From NCBI RefSeq assembly GCF_913777625.1, contig NZ_CAJYTI010000036.1, forward strand, positions 1 through 49,984: a DNA stretch of 49,984 nt. Direction: 5' to 3'. This DNA is from an uncultured Sphingomonas sp. (lineage in GTDB: Bacteria; Pseudomonadota; Alphaproteobacteria; Sphingomonadales; Sphingomonadaceae). Shown here in pieces: positions 27,190 to 37,278 of the stretch. The translations under genes were made by a program, and so were the position numbers. Every line of letters starts with the position of its first letter. Within the stretch, counting starts at the first letter, position 1. Under the pieces are notes generated by a model. That model was not told where the DNA came from and made no database searches. It worked only from the letters and a program-made list of their open reading frames with translations.

Positions 27190-27618
27190 TTATCGTGAGA
27201 GGAGCTCGGCGGTACTGCGTTCCATCACCGGCGTCTCCCAGGGATGCGCTGCCAGGATTCGGCGGATGGTCGCATCGGCCGCGCTCGGATCCTCGCCCGG
27301 CACATGGATGCGGAGGATCACCGTGGGCGATCGGCTTTCGACATTCGGTGCGCCCAGGGTCGGCCGGGCGGAGTCCCCCGGCGTAAACAGTTCCCAACCA
27401 AGGCCAAGCTCGACGACGCCGTGATAGGCGCCGAAGTCGCCCAGCGGGTTTGCCTCGCGGACAATGGCCAGCATGGCCGACAGCGCCGGCTCGTCGTCGA
27501 GGCACGCTGCATCGCCCGCGGCCAGGCGACGCAGCGTCTCCGCCTGCACCGGCACGTGGAGGGTAAGGATCTGGATGCGGCGGATGCGCAGGGGCGGCGG
27601 AGACGGCGGAGGCGACAT
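27190..27618 (-). CDS. Hypothetical protein with HPWE motif
   Basis: A 142-residue protein I cannot name. After a Pro-rich start (MSPPPSPPP) it reads as an alpha/beta protein, with strand-like TVILRIHVPGED and helix DATIRRILAAHPWETPVME. The HPWExP motif recalls the HPYEExx motif of NIF3/CutA-like ferredoxin folds, a weak resemblance only. It is divergent from the membrane hydroxylase gene and lies downstream of nothing obvious; the longer frame upstream of 27618 runs antisense over that gene. I see no gene in the 182 bases between it and the TonB receptor start. Confidence 0.6.
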   Translation of the reverse strand: MSPPPSPPPLRIRRIQILTLHVPVQAETLRRLAAGDAACLDDEPALSAMLAIVREANPLGDFGAYHGVVELGLGWELFTPGDSARPTLGAPNVESRSPTVILRIHVPGEDPSAADATIRRILAAHPWETPVMERSTAELLSR

Positions 27619-27699
27619 GGCAGTTTTCTCTCGTTCTGGCCGGCAACGCGGAAGGGTTCGCATTGCCGCGCGGGTTCCGAGGGCGTAGCAGGTTCGGCG

Positions 27700-28497
27700 A
27701 TGAACATCGCGCTCGCCATCTTCGCCTCGGCGCTCGCCATGACGGTGATCGTCGGCGTGCGCTACCTTGCCGCCTCGGCCGGATTCGCGCTGGCCACGCG
27801 GCTGCGCCATCCGGGGCTCTATGCCGGGCTCGACCGGCAGATCGCCAAGGAGATCGGCTGGAGCCTCGCCTCCGCGGCGATCTATGGCATCCCCGCCGGC
27901 ATCGTCGCCTGGGGGTGGAAGGCGCAAGGCTGGACGCGGATCTACGACGACGTGCACGCGATGCCGCTCTGGTATCTGCCGGTGTCGGTACTGCTCTACC
28001 TGTTCCTGCATGACAGCTGGTTCTACTGGACGCACCGGGCGATGCATGTGCCGGCGCTGTTCCGCCGCTATCACGCGGTGCACCATGCCAGCCGCCCACC
28101 CACCGCCTGGGCGGCGATGAGCTTCCACTGGGGCGAGGCGCTGTCCGGTGCGATCGTTCTTCCGCTGCTGGTCTTCGTAATTCCGATCCATGTCGGCGCA
28201 CTTGGCTTGGTGCTGACGGTGATGACGGTTATGGGGGTGACCAACCACATGGGCTGGGAGATCTTCCCGGCCTGGATGTGGCGGGGGCCACTGGGGGCAT
28301 GGCTGATCACGGCGAGCCATCATCAGCGCCATCACGAGCGGTACGGGTGCAATTATGGACTTTATTTCCGGTTCTGGGATCGGCTGTGCGGGACGGACCA
28401 GGGGCTGGGGCGGTTCGACCATGCGCCGGGCGGGCGCGGCGCTCGTCGCGCTGCCGCTGCTGACCAGCGCCGCGCCGCTGGCGACGCTGGAGCTTGA
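27700..28497 (+). CDS. Fatty acid hydroxylase/sterol desaturase-type membrane enzyme
   Basis: An integral-membrane di-iron oxygenase of the fatty acid hydroxylase superfamily. The histidine boxes are complete: H104-D-S-W-F-Y-W-T-H112-R-A-M-H116, H125-A-V-H128-H129, N-H183, and H207-H208-Q-R-H211-H212. Several helices flank them. Similarity should end near residue 233 (WDRLCGTD); the remaining tail is Arg/Ala-rich and runs 77 bases into the next gene. The superfamily includes sterol, sphingolipid and carotenoid hydroxylases, so a role in membrane lipid or carotenoid hydroxylation is possible. It lacks the usual CrtZ layout. Substrate unknown. Confidence 0.85.
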   Translation: MNIALAIFASALAMTVIVGVRYLAASAGFALATRLRHPGLYAGLDRQIAKEIGWSLASAAIYGIPAGIVAWGWKAQGWTRIYDDVHAMPLWYLPVSVLLYLFLHDSWFYWTHRAMHVPALFRRYHAVHHASRPPTAWAAMSFHWGEALSGAIVLPLLVFVIPIHVGALGLVLTVMTVMGVTNHMGWEIFPAWMWRGPLGAWLITASHHQRHHERYGCNYGLYFRFWDRLCGTDQGLGRFDHAPGGRGARRAAAADQRRAAGDAGA

Positions 28498-28846
28498 TTT
28501 CACCAGCCTGCGCTCGACCCGCGGGCTGCTCCAGATCTGCATTGCGCCGGCCGCGAGCGAGTTTCCGGATTGCCGCGACGGCCGCGGCGCGATCAAGCGC
28601 ACCATCCCGGCGAGCGACGCCAAGCTGCGCCTGACCGCGCTGGCGCCGGGCGACTATGCGGTGGCGGTGATCCACGACGCGAACGGCAACGGCAAGCTCG
28701 ACACCTTCATGGGCATCCCGCGCGAAGGCTTCGGCTTTTCGCGCAACCCGGTGATCGGCTTCGGCCCGCCGCGCTTCTCCGCCGCGCGCTTCCCGCTGGA
28801 GGGCGGCAGCGACCGGCAGGAAGTGAAGCTGCGCTACCTGCTCTAG
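28421..28846 (+). CDS. DUF2141 domain secreted protein
   Basis: A 141-residue exported protein of the DUF2141 family, with signal peptide MRRAGAALVALPLLTSAAPLA, then a compact beta-domain with the family phrases LQICIAPA, LAPGDYAVAVIHDANGNGKLDTFMGIPREGFGFS and a closing KLRYLL. Two Cys (CIAPAASEFPDC) probably pair in the periplasm. It starts inside the upstream hydroxylase gene. The family has no known biochemical activity, though I have seen it placed near lipid and carotenoid genes. The longer reading from 28355 lacks a signal peptide at its start and is not favoured. Confidence 0.85.
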   Translation: MRRAGAALVALPLLTSAAPLATLELDFTSLRSTRGLLQICIAPAASEFPDCRDGRGAIKRTIPASDAKLRLTALAPGDYAVAVIHDANGNGKLDTFMGIPREGFGFSRNPVIGFGPPRFSAARFPLEGGSDRQEVKLRYLL

Positions 28847-28912
28847 GAACTGCGCCAGCGTGCAGGCGTTGCCCGGGTTCTGATCCACACGATCCCGTTC
28901 CCGGAGTATTCC

Positions 28913-29770
28913 ATGGTTTCGATGCGACCCGCCGCTGCCTGCGCTGCCTTTCTGCTGCCGCTGCTCGCGGCGGCCCCCGCCTTCGCGCAGCAGAGCGGCA
29001 CCGACAGTCCGCCCGATCTCGACCGCGACAGCATCATGGTCGGCGTCGGCGCGGCGGTGGTGCCGAGCTACGAAGGCTCGGACAACAGCGTGATCACGGC
29101 GGTGCCAGGGGTACGCGGCCGCGTCTCGGGCATCAACTTCACGGTGCGCGGCAACCGCGCCTGGGCCGACCTGATCCCGACGCCGGGCGGCCCCGGCTGG
29201 GACTTCCAGGCCGGACCGGTAGTGAACATCAACCTCAACCGTACCTCGCGGATCGAGGATCGTCAGGTGAGCGCGCTCGGCAAGATCAAGGCGGCAGCGG
29301 AGCTGGGCGGCTTTGTCGGCATCGGCAAGCAGGGCGTGCTGACCAGCGACTATGACAAGCTGACGGTGAGCGTCGCCTATGTCCACGACGTGGGCGACAT
29401 CCACAAGAGCTACGTCGTCACCCCCTCGATCGACTACGGCACGCCGCTCAGCCGCAAGGCCTATGTCGGCATCAACGCGTCGGCCGATTATGTGGGCGAC
29501 GGCTATGCGCAGACCTATTTCGGCGTAACACCGGCGGGCAGCCTGCGCAGCGGCCTGCCGGTCTATAGCGCCGGCAAGGGCTGGAAGGACTGGGGCGTCA
29601 CCGGCTATGCCAATGTGGCGCTCACCGGCGACCTGACCCATGGTCTCTCGGCGATCGGGGGCGTCGGCTACAGCCGCTTGCTGAACGATGCCGCGGACTC
29701 GCCGATCGTGCGGATCGCAGGCTCGCGCAACCAGCTCTACGGCCTGCTCGGTATCGCCTATACCTTCTGA
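28913..29770 (+). CDS. MipA/OmpV-family outer membrane protein
   Basis: A 285-residue outer-membrane beta-barrel protein. A signal peptide (to about AFAQQ, residue 25) leads into the family opening DSIMVGVGAAVVPSYEGSDNS, alternating amphipathic strands, and a C-terminal aromatic end (YGLLGIAYTF). MipA/OmpV proteins act as porin-like channels or scaffolds for murein enzymes. It lies 66 bases after the DUF2141 gene and upstream of the thiC riboswitch, so it probably ends the local unit. Confidence 0.9.
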   Translation: MVSMRPAAACAAFLLPLLAAAPAFAQQSGTDSPPDLDRDSIMVGVGAAVVPSYEGSDNSVITAVPGVRGRVSGINFTVRGNRAWADLIPTPGGPGWDFQAGPVVNINLNRTSRIEDRQVSALGKIKAAAELGGFVGIGKQGVLTSDYDKLTVSVAYVHDVGDIHKSYVVTPSIDYGTPLSRKAYVGINASADYVGDGYAQTYFGVTPAGSLRSGLPVYSAGKGWKDWGVTGYANVALTGDLTHGLSAIGGVGYSRLLNDAADSPIVRIAGSRNQLYGLLGIAYTF

Positions 29771-29814
29771 CGGGGGCATTGCCCGCGCGCGAACAAGTCT
29801 TTACACCACGCATC

Positions 29815-29912
29815 ATTCCCCGGGGGACCGCTGGCGCAGCGGTTGAGAGGAGGGCTGCAGCCCTCGACCCGCTGAACCTGATCCGGTTGATACCGGCGTA
29901 GGGAGGGAGGGT
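29815..29912 (+). promoter_or_regulatory. TPP riboswitch (THI element)
   Basis: The thiamine-pyrophosphate riboswitch of thiC. The conserved pieces appear in order: CGGGGGACC, GGTTGAGAGG, a variable P3 hairpin (AGGGCTGCAGCCCT), GAACCTGATCCGG, and TTGATACCGGCGTAGGGA. It lies 55 bases before the thiC ATG, so TPP probably blocks translation or transcription when thiamine is plentiful. Confidence 0.95.
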
Positions 29913-29966
29913 CCGGTTTCCCGAGGTCCGTCTGCTCTCCGTACGTCCGCCAAGGAGTAGACGAGC

Positions 29967-31844
<1,878 letters not shown>

Positions 31845-31859
31845 TCACCTGCCGATCTG

Positions 31860-31909
31860 CCGAATGCTGCAGGAATCCTCGCCCTCGGGCGGGTTCCTGC
31901 AGGGTTCGG
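31860..31909 (+). terminator. thiC terminator hairpin
   Basis: The long inverted repeat has arms 31860-31875 and 31894-31909, with CTGCAGGAA paired to TTCCTGCAG and outer CCGAA/TTCGG pairs. It starts 15 bases after the thiC stop and is followed by an AT-rich stretch. Confidence 0.7.
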
Positions 31910-32024
31910 CAACCTTATATTAACCATATCTCCCCAGGGTCCCCCCTCAAGCCGTGTCGCCCCCCAGACAGGGGAAAGGGCCAGCGTCGCACTGCCTCGC
32001 AGAGGCACAACAGGGGATGACATC

Positions 32025-32681
32025 ATGCGTTGGATTGTTGCACTGATTCTCGCGTGCCTGGCCGTACCGGCCGCGGCGCAGACCTTCATCAACCCGTCGG
32101 CAATCGACATTCCCGACCAGGGCGCCGCGGACAGCGTCATCTCGGTCTCCGGCCTGCAGGGGCTCGTCTCGAGCGTTTCGGTGACGCTGAGCGATGTCAC
32201 CCACACCTTCGCCAACGATCTGGTCTTCGGCCTGGTTTCCGAACGCGCCGGCATCGGCCTGATCTTCTGGAGCGAGGCGGGGGGCGCCTATGCCGTCGAT
32301 CACCAGACGCTGACCTTTACCGACACTGCCTCGGCCTTCCTGCCGTCGACGGTTCTCGACGACAAGGCGATCACCGCCGGCAGCTACCTGCCCTCGAACT
32401 GGGGCAGCTACGGCTTCAACGGCCTGACCAACGCGATCTTCTTCGCCGGTTTCAACGGCATCAATCCGAACGGCGACTGGCGCCTGCTGGCCTTCGATCA
32501 GGCCGCGGGCGACACGGGCTCGGTTTCGGGCGGCTGGAGCCTGAGCTTCAAGACCACCGGCGGCACCGGCGGCGCGGTGCCCGAGCCGGCGAGCTGGGCA
32601 ATGCTGATCGGCGGTTTCGCCCTGGCCGGCGCTGCACTGCGCCGCCGGCGCGGGGGGCGGGCGACGATCGCCGCGGCCTGA
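32025..32681 (+). CDS. PEPxxWA-CTERM protein with P-domain-like fold
   Basis: A 218-residue exported protein: signal peptide MRWIVALILACLAVPAAAQ, a beta-rich domain, and the sorting tail VPEPASWAMLIGGFALAGAALRRRR. The domain has features of the proprotein convertase P-domain: opening IPDQG, VSVTLSDVTHTFANDLVFGLV, and a closing NGDWRLLAFDQAAGDTGSVSGGWSL. Exosortase processing would place it on the surface or in the matrix. It is nearly identical in tail to the protein at 23.7 kb but not related in the main domain. It converges on ung. Confidence 0.85.
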   Translation: MRWIVALILACLAVPAAAQTFINPSAIDIPDQGAADSVISVSGLQGLVSSVSVTLSDVTHTFANDLVFGLVSERAGIGLIFWSEAGGAYAVDHQTLTFTDTASAFLPSTVLDDKAITAGSYLPSNWGSYGFNGLTNAIFFAGFNGINPNGDWRLLAFDQAAGDTGSVSGGWSLSFKTTGGTGGAVPEPASWAMLIGGFALAGAALRRRRGGRATIAAA

Positions 32682-32705
32682 ACGGATGGGGCGCCTGCTG
32701 CCGGC

Positions 32706-33404
32706 TCAGGAGAGCGGCGGCAGCGCCCAGTCGATCGGCTTCTGGCCGACGCTTTCGAGAAACGCATTCGCCTTGCTGAACGGGCGGCTGCCGAAGAACC
32801 CGGAATGCGCCGAGAGCGGCGAGGGATGCGGGGACTTCAGCACCAGATGCCGACCGCCCTTGTCGATCGACTCGACGAATGCCGCCTTCTTCTGGGCGTG
32901 GCTGCCCCAGAGCAGGAACACCACCGGCTCTGCCTTGGCGTTCACCAGGCGGATCACCGCGTCGGTGAAGCGCTCCCAGCCACGGCCCTGATGCGCGGCG
33001 GCGCGGCCCATCTCCACCGTCAGCACCGCGTTGAGCAGCAGCACGCCCTGCTGCGCCCAATGCTCGAGGAAGCCGTGCTGCGCGCGGGGGATGCCGAGAT
33101 CGGTCTCCATCTCCTTGTAGATGTTGACCAGACTCGGCGGGGTGCGCACGCCCGGCTGCACCGAGAAGCACAGGCCGTGCGCCTGGCCCTCGCCGTGATA
33201 GGGATCCTGCCCGAGGATCACCACGCGCACCTGCTCCAGCGGCGTCAGGTCGAGCGCGCGGAACCAGTCCTTGCCCGCCGGGAAGATCCGCTTCCCCGCC
33301 GCCTTTTCGGCGCGCAGATAGTCGCGCAGCGCGGCCATGTAGGGCTGGGCGAATTCCTGTTCGAGCGGCGCCAGCCAGCTCGGATGCAGCTTGATCGTCG
33401 ACAT
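32706..33404 (-). CDS. ung: Uracil-DNA glycosylase, family 1
   Basis: Removes uracil from DNA in base-excision repair. It has 232 residues, with catalytic Asp67 in GQDPYHG (65-71) and His193 in HPSPLS (193-198), plus a VLLLNAVLT segment. The start at 33404 matches the family N-terminus (HPSWLAPLEQEF); the longer frame upstream lacks family similarity. It is a single gene, convergent with the PEP-CTERM gene. A separate UdgX-type glycosylase fragment lies at 46.2-47.1 kb. Confidence 0.97.
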   Translation of the reverse strand: MSTIKLHPSWLAPLEQEFAQPYMAALRDYLRAEKAAGKRIFPAGKDWFRALDLTPLEQVRVVILGQDPYHGEGQAHGLCFSVQPGVRTPPSLVNIYKEMETDLGIPRAQHGFLEHWAQQGVLLLNAVLTVEMGRAAAHQGRGWERFTDAVIRLVNAKAEPVVFLLWGSHAQKKAAFVESIDKGGRHLVLKSPHPSPLSAHSGFFGSRPFSKANAFLESVGQKPIDWALPPLS

Positions 33405-33508
33405 GGACCCTCTGTCCGGCCCCGGGGCAGGGCTGTCAATCGGCGGGTGTTGACAGCGTTGACGCCTGCGATAGCCTGCGCAGAACAACATAACGGAGGA
33501 GGGGTGCC

Positions 33509-34066
33509 ATGAAATCCTGGCTGTGCATGGTCGTGCTGTGTCTGTCTGCCGTCGCGCCGCCCGCGTTCGCGCAGGCGCAACAGCAGCAGCCCGATATTTC
33601 CAAGCAGATCATCAATGCGCCGACGCCGGAGACGTTCAACGTCTATGGCCTCAGCGCCAAGCCCGCAGTGGTGAAGGACAAGAACGTCCAGGGTGGCCGC
33701 GCGCTGCGCGTGCCGATCGCGTCGGCCTCGGACCAGCCGTGGGGCGTCGGGCTGATCTCGTCGATCAACCAGCCGGTGAAGAAGGGCGACAAGCTGGTCG
33801 TCGCCGTGTGGGCCCGCGCGGAAAAGCTGCCCGAGGGTGCCACCACCGCCAGGATCGCGACGATCCAGGTCGGTCTCGCCAAGGAGCCCTACACGACCGT
33901 GTTCAAGGGCGAGGCCGAGGTCGGCAGCGAATGGAAGATGGTGCACGTCGTCGGCGTGGCCGACCGCGACTATGCGGCGGGCGACATCTCGGTCTCGCTG
34001 CACCTCGCCACCGCCAAGCAGGTGCTCGATATCGGGCCGATCCTGCTGCTCGATCTCAACAAATGA
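33509..34066 (+). CDS. Secreted beta-sandwich protein of unknown function
   Basis: A 185-residue exported protein, with signal peptide MKSWLCMVVLCLSAVAPPAFAQ and then a jelly-roll-like domain (VVAVWARAEKLPEG, IATIQVGLAKEPYTTVFKGEAEVGSEWKMVHV) reminiscent of carbohydrate-binding modules of the CenC type. The resemblance is structural guesswork. A strong ribosome site (ggaggagggg) precedes the ATG. A TTGACA at 33450-33455 upstream may be part of its promoter, but no good -10 follows. Its last 11 bases overlap the end of the opposing DUF1810 gene. Confidence 0.7.
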   Translation: MKSWLCMVVLCLSAVAPPAFAQAQQQQPDISKQIINAPTPETFNVYGLSAKPAVVKDKNVQGGRALRVPIASASDQPWGVGLISSINQPVKKGDKLVVAVWARAEKLPEGATTARIATIQVGLAKEPYTTVFKGEAEVGSEWKMVHVVGVADRDYAAGDISVSLHLATAKQVLDIGPILLLDLNK

Positions 34067-34478
34067 TCCGGCGCAGCGTCTCGGGATCGCGGCTGCCGGC
34101 GTAGAAGGCATCGAGACAGGCGGCGAAGACGCTGTCCGTCTCGGTGTCGGCCGCCTCGAACAGCGTCATCGACGAGCGGACCTTCACCGCATCAATGTCG
34201 CCTAGAATGGCGATGGCGGCGCGGTTGCCGGCATGGGCCAGCAGTGCGGCCGCCGCCTCGCGCAGCCGCGGGCCCAGCACCGGATGCGCCAGATAGGCAC
34301 GCGCTTCCGCCAGATCGGTGATGGCGTAGCGCTGCGCCATGTCGCTGCGGCCGAGCCCCGCGATCTGGGGAAAGACGTACCAGATCCAGTGGCTGGTCTT
34401 GCGCCCGCGCTGCAGCTCGGCCAGCGCGACCGCATAGTCCCGTGCCTGGGCGGCGACGAAGCGGTCGAGCGGGTCCAT
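34056..34478 (-). CDS. DUF1810 family protein
   Basis: A 140-residue cytosolic protein of the DUF1810 family, recognised by the opening RFVAAQARDYAVALAELQRGRKTSHWIWYVFPQ, by LGRSDMAQRYAI, and by the middle segment HPVLGPRLREA. The function of the family is not known. It lies directly downstream of ubiG on the same strand, 12 bases after its stop, so it is likely co-transcribed with it. Its 3' end overlaps the secreted protein gene by 11 bases. Confidence 0.88.
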   Translation of the reverse strand: MDPLDRFVAAQARDYAVALAELQRGRKTSHWIWYVFPQIAGLGRSDMAQRYAITDLAEARAYLAHPVLGPRLREAAAALLAHAGNRAAIAILGDIDAVKVRSSMTLFEAADTETDSVFAACLDAFYAGSRDPETLRRIIC

Positions 34479-34490
34479 GGGCGTCTCCTG

Positions 34491-35222
34491 TCAGGCGCGG
34501 ATCGCGGTCACCAGATAGTTGAGCGCCTGGTTCTCGCTGACCACGAAGCCGCGTGTGGGGGAGAAGCTGAGGCCCTGGCGATCGATCACCTTCATGCCCG
34601 AATCCGTGAGCAGCGCCTCGAGTTCCTCGGGCTTGAGGAAACGGCTCCAGTCATGGGTGCCCCTGGGGATCGCGCCCGTGCCTTCGGCCAGCGTGATCAT
34701 CGCCAGGCGCGAGAGCGGGGTGCGGTTGGGGGTGGAAAGCACCATCAGCCCGCCCTCGGCCAGCGCCCCCACGAGGCCGCGGACGAAACCGGCGGGATCG
34801 CTGACATGCTCGATCACCTCCATCGAGGTGACGAGATCGAAGGTGCGGCCGGCCAGATCCTCGATGCCGCCATGGACATAGTCGATCGGCAGCCCGGAGA
34901 GTGCCGCATGCGCGCGCGCCGCGCCGATATTCTCGGCGGCGGCATCCACGCCGGTCACCCGCGCGCCGAGCCGGGCGAGCGGCTCGCAGAGCAGCCCGGC
35001 GCCGCAGCCCACGTCGATCGCGGTCTTGCCGGTCAGCGGCATGAAATCGGCCGAATCGCTGCCCCAATGGCTGTCGATCGCGCGGCGGATATAGCCGAGC
35101 CGCGCAGGATTCAGTCTGTGCAGCATGGCCGAGGAGCCCTTAGGATTCCACCAATCGGCCGCCAGACGACCGAAATGTTCCGCTTCACGGGGGTCAATCG
35201 TAGCTATTGTTGCGTTCGGCAT
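34491..35222 (-). CDS. ubiG: Ubiquinone O-methyltransferase
   Basis: A SAM-dependent methyltransferase that does both O-methylations in ubiquinone synthesis. The 243 residues carry the class I motif TAIDVGCGAGLLCEPLARLGARVTGVD (motif I), followed by TSMEVIEHV and MVLSTPNRT. The N-terminal DPREAEHFGRLAADWW is typical of UbiG. It is divergent from lysC across 58 bases, a conserved neighbourhood in Alphaproteobacteria, and the DUF1810 gene follows. Confidence 0.95.
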   Translation of the reverse strand: MPNATIATIDPREAEHFGRLAADWWNPKGSSAMLHRLNPARLGYIRRAIDSHWGSDSADFMPLTGKTAIDVGCGAGLLCEPLARLGARVTGVDAAAENIGAARAHAALSGLPIDYVHGGIEDLAGRTFDLVTSMEVIEHVSDPAGFVRGLVGALAEGGLMVLSTPNRTPLSRLAMITLAEGTGAIPRGTHDWSRFLKPEELEALLTDSGMKVIDRQGLSFSPTRGFVVSENQALNYLVTAIRA

Positions 35223-35280
35223 CGCTGGCTCCTATCAGGCACGCCCATCTCTCCCAAGGGCAGGAAACAAGCAACCAGCC

Positions 35281-36552
35281 ATGGCGCGTATCGTAATGAA
35301 GTTCGGCGGCACATCGATGGCCGGGATCGAGCGTATCCGCAGCGTTGCCGCCCGCGTCAAACGCGAGTGGGAGGCGGGCAACCAGGTCGCCGTGGTCGTC
35401 TCGGCGATGGCGGGCGAGACCGATCGGCTGGTCGGTTTCTGCCGCGAGGCCTCCTCGCTCTACGACCCCAAGGAATATGACGTCGTCGTCTCCGCCGGCG
35501 AGCAGATCACCAGCGGTCTGCTGGCGATCGCGCTCCAGGCGATCGGCGTGCCGGCGCGCTCCTGGCTCGGCTGGCAGCTGCCGGTGCAGACTTCGGACGC
35601 CTTCGCCAAGGCCCGCATCGAGGATATCGGCACCGACGCGCTGCTCGCCAGCATGGCAGGCGGCGAAGTCGCGGTGGTGCCGGGCTTCCAGGGCGTGCAC
35701 GAGGGCCGGATCACCACGCTCGGTCGCGGTGGCTCGGACACCTCGGCGGTGGCGGTGGCGGCGGCGGTGAAGGCCGATCGCTGCGACATCTACACCGATG
35801 TCGACGGGGTCTACACCACCGATCCGCGCATCGTGCCCCGCGCGCGCAAGCTGAAGCGCGTGACCTATGAGGAAATGCTCGAACTCGCCAGCGTCGGCGC
35901 CAAGGTGCTCCAGACCCGTTCGGTCGGCCTGGCGATGAAGGAAGGGGTTCGCGTGCAGGTGCTCTCGTCCTTCACGGGCGACGACGCGCCGATGGCAGAT
36001 ACATTGCCCGGGACGATGATCGTGGGCGAAGAGGAGATTCAGGACGTGGAACGCCAGCTCATCACCGGCATCGCGCACGACAAGAACGAGGCCAAGATCA
36101 CGCTGACCGCGGTGCCGGACAAGCCCGGCGCGGTGGCGTCGATCTTCACGCCGCTTGCCGATGCCAGCATCAATGTCGACATGATCATCCAGAACATCGC
36201 GCACCAGAGCGCCGGCAGCGCGAGCGCGACCGACGTGACGTTCACCGTGCCGGCGGCAGACCTCGCCCGCTCGCTGGAGATCCTGGCGCAGTCGAAGGAG
36301 TCGATCGGCTTCACCGACATCAGCCACGACACCCGCGTGGCCAAGGTGTCGGTGGTCGGCGTCGGCATGCGCAGCCATGCCGGTGTCGCCGCGACGATGT
36401 TCCAGACGCTGGGCGCGCGCGGCATCAACATCCAGGCGATCACCACCTCCGAGATCAAGGTCTCGGTGCTGATCGAAGAGGATTACACCGAACTCGCGGT
36501 GCGCGTGCTGCACACCGCCTATGGCCTCGACGCGGACGAGGTGGCGGCCTGA
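35281..36552 (+). CDS. lysC: Aspartate kinase
   Basis: The first step of lysine, threonine and methionine synthesis: aspartate to aspartyl phosphate. It has 423 residues, with the amino-acid kinase opening KFGGTSMAG at residue 7, the conserved GRGGSDTSAVAVAAAV and DVDGVYTTDPRIV motifs, and two C-terminal ACT domains (first near SIFTPLADASINVDMI; second near MRSHAGVAATMFQTLG) for feedback by lysine or threonine. ATG 35281 is used; the upstream reading overlaps ubiG. The lysA step is at 6.0 kb. Confidence 0.97.
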   Translation: MARIVMKFGGTSMAGIERIRSVAARVKREWEAGNQVAVVVSAMAGETDRLVGFCREASSLYDPKEYDVVVSAGEQITSGLLAIALQAIGVPARSWLGWQLPVQTSDAFAKARIEDIGTDALLASMAGGEVAVVPGFQGVHEGRITTLGRGGSDTSAVAVAAAVKADRCDIYTDVDGVYTTDPRIVPRARKLKRVTYEEMLELASVGAKVLQTRSVGLAMKEGVRVQVLSSFTGDDAPMADTLPGTMIVGEEEIQDVERQLITGIAHDKNEAKITLTAVPDKPGAVASIFTPLADASINVDMIIQNIAHQSAGSASATDVTFTVPAADLARSLEILAQSKESIGFTDISHDTRVAKVSVVGVGMRSHAGVAATMFQTLGARGINIQAITTSEIKVSVLIEEDYTELAVRVLHTAYGLDADEVAA

Positions 36553-36561
36553 AGCCGTGGC

Positions 36562-36585
36562 GGCGCCGGGCTCCGTACCGGCGCC
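36562..36585. terminator. Terminator between lysC and opposing gene
   Basis: A perfect eight-bp stem, GGCGCCGG (36562-36569) with CCGGCGCC (36578-36585), and an eight-base loop fill the gap between the lysC stop and the stop of the convergent unknown gene. No T-tract is present. Confidence 0.55.
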
Positions 36586-37266
36586 TCAGCGGCTGCTGAG
36601 CGTGCCGACGCCCGAGGCGTTGAAGCACAGCAGCCACGCTTCGCCAAGCGGCATCGTCCAGCTGTCGCTGGCGGCGACCGGGCTGCCAATCGTCCCCGAA
36701 TTGCTCGGCTGGCCAAGGACATAGCCACCGGCGCCGATCTGGACGGTCGTCAGCGGCGACACCTGCGCCAAAAAGGCGGGAAAGGCATACGGGCTGCCGA
36801 GCCCGAAGCCGACGAATACCGAATAGACGGTGCTGTCGAAGCTGGGGATGCTCCATCCCGCTGAACCGTGATTCAGGACGATCTCGCCCATCCTCAGCGT
36901 GAAACTGTCGGTATCGGCGGTATAGGTGGCGACCGAGCCGCTGGCGGAGATGTCGCCGATCCGCAGCACCTGCGCCATCCACCAGAGCGGCAGTTGCTGG
37001 TTGTAATCGATATAGGCCTGGGTCAAGACCTGCTGCACGCCGGCGACCAGCTCGCCCGGATGCGGCGCGGCCGGGCCGGCGCCGGCAAAGCTTGCCACCA
37101 GATCAACCGAGGAGAGCCCGTCGAGCTGAATCAGCACGCTGGTGTGCGGCGTCGCCGTGGCTGCGGGTTCATGTAGTCGATTCCCGCCGGGCACAGGCAC
37201 CGGCGGGAACCGCAAGGCGGGCAGCGAAGCCGTCGAGGACGGTATCCAGGAGCCGCTATCCGCCAC
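36586..37266 (-). CDS. Unknown protein B of lower-GC gene pair
   Basis: A protein of about 226 residues that I do not recognise. There is no signal peptide or transmembrane helix. It is rich in Ser, Gly, Val and aromatic residues, with a predicted beta pattern (VLIQLDGLSSVDLVASF; YSVFVGFGLGSPYAFPAFLAQV) and a central WWMAQVLRIGD. The start at GTG 37266 is tentative and has no ribosome site; the Pro-rich first 40 residues could be untranslated. It follows the gene at 37279 by 12 bases on the same strand, so the two form one unit. I could not link it to any known family. Confidence 0.6.
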   Translation of the reverse strand: MADSGSWIPSSTASLPALRFPPVPVPGGNRLHEPAATATPHTSVLIQLDGLSSVDLVASFAGAGPAAPHPGELVAGVQQVLTQAYIDYNQQLPLWWMAQVLRIGDISASGSVATYTADTDSFTLRMGEIVLNHGSAGWSIPSFDSTVYSVFVGFGLGSPYAFPAFLAQVSPLTTVQIGAGGYVLGQPSNSGTIGSPVAASDSWTMPLGEAWLLCFNASGVGTLSSR

Positions 37267-37278
37267 GGGCCGGCCGGC

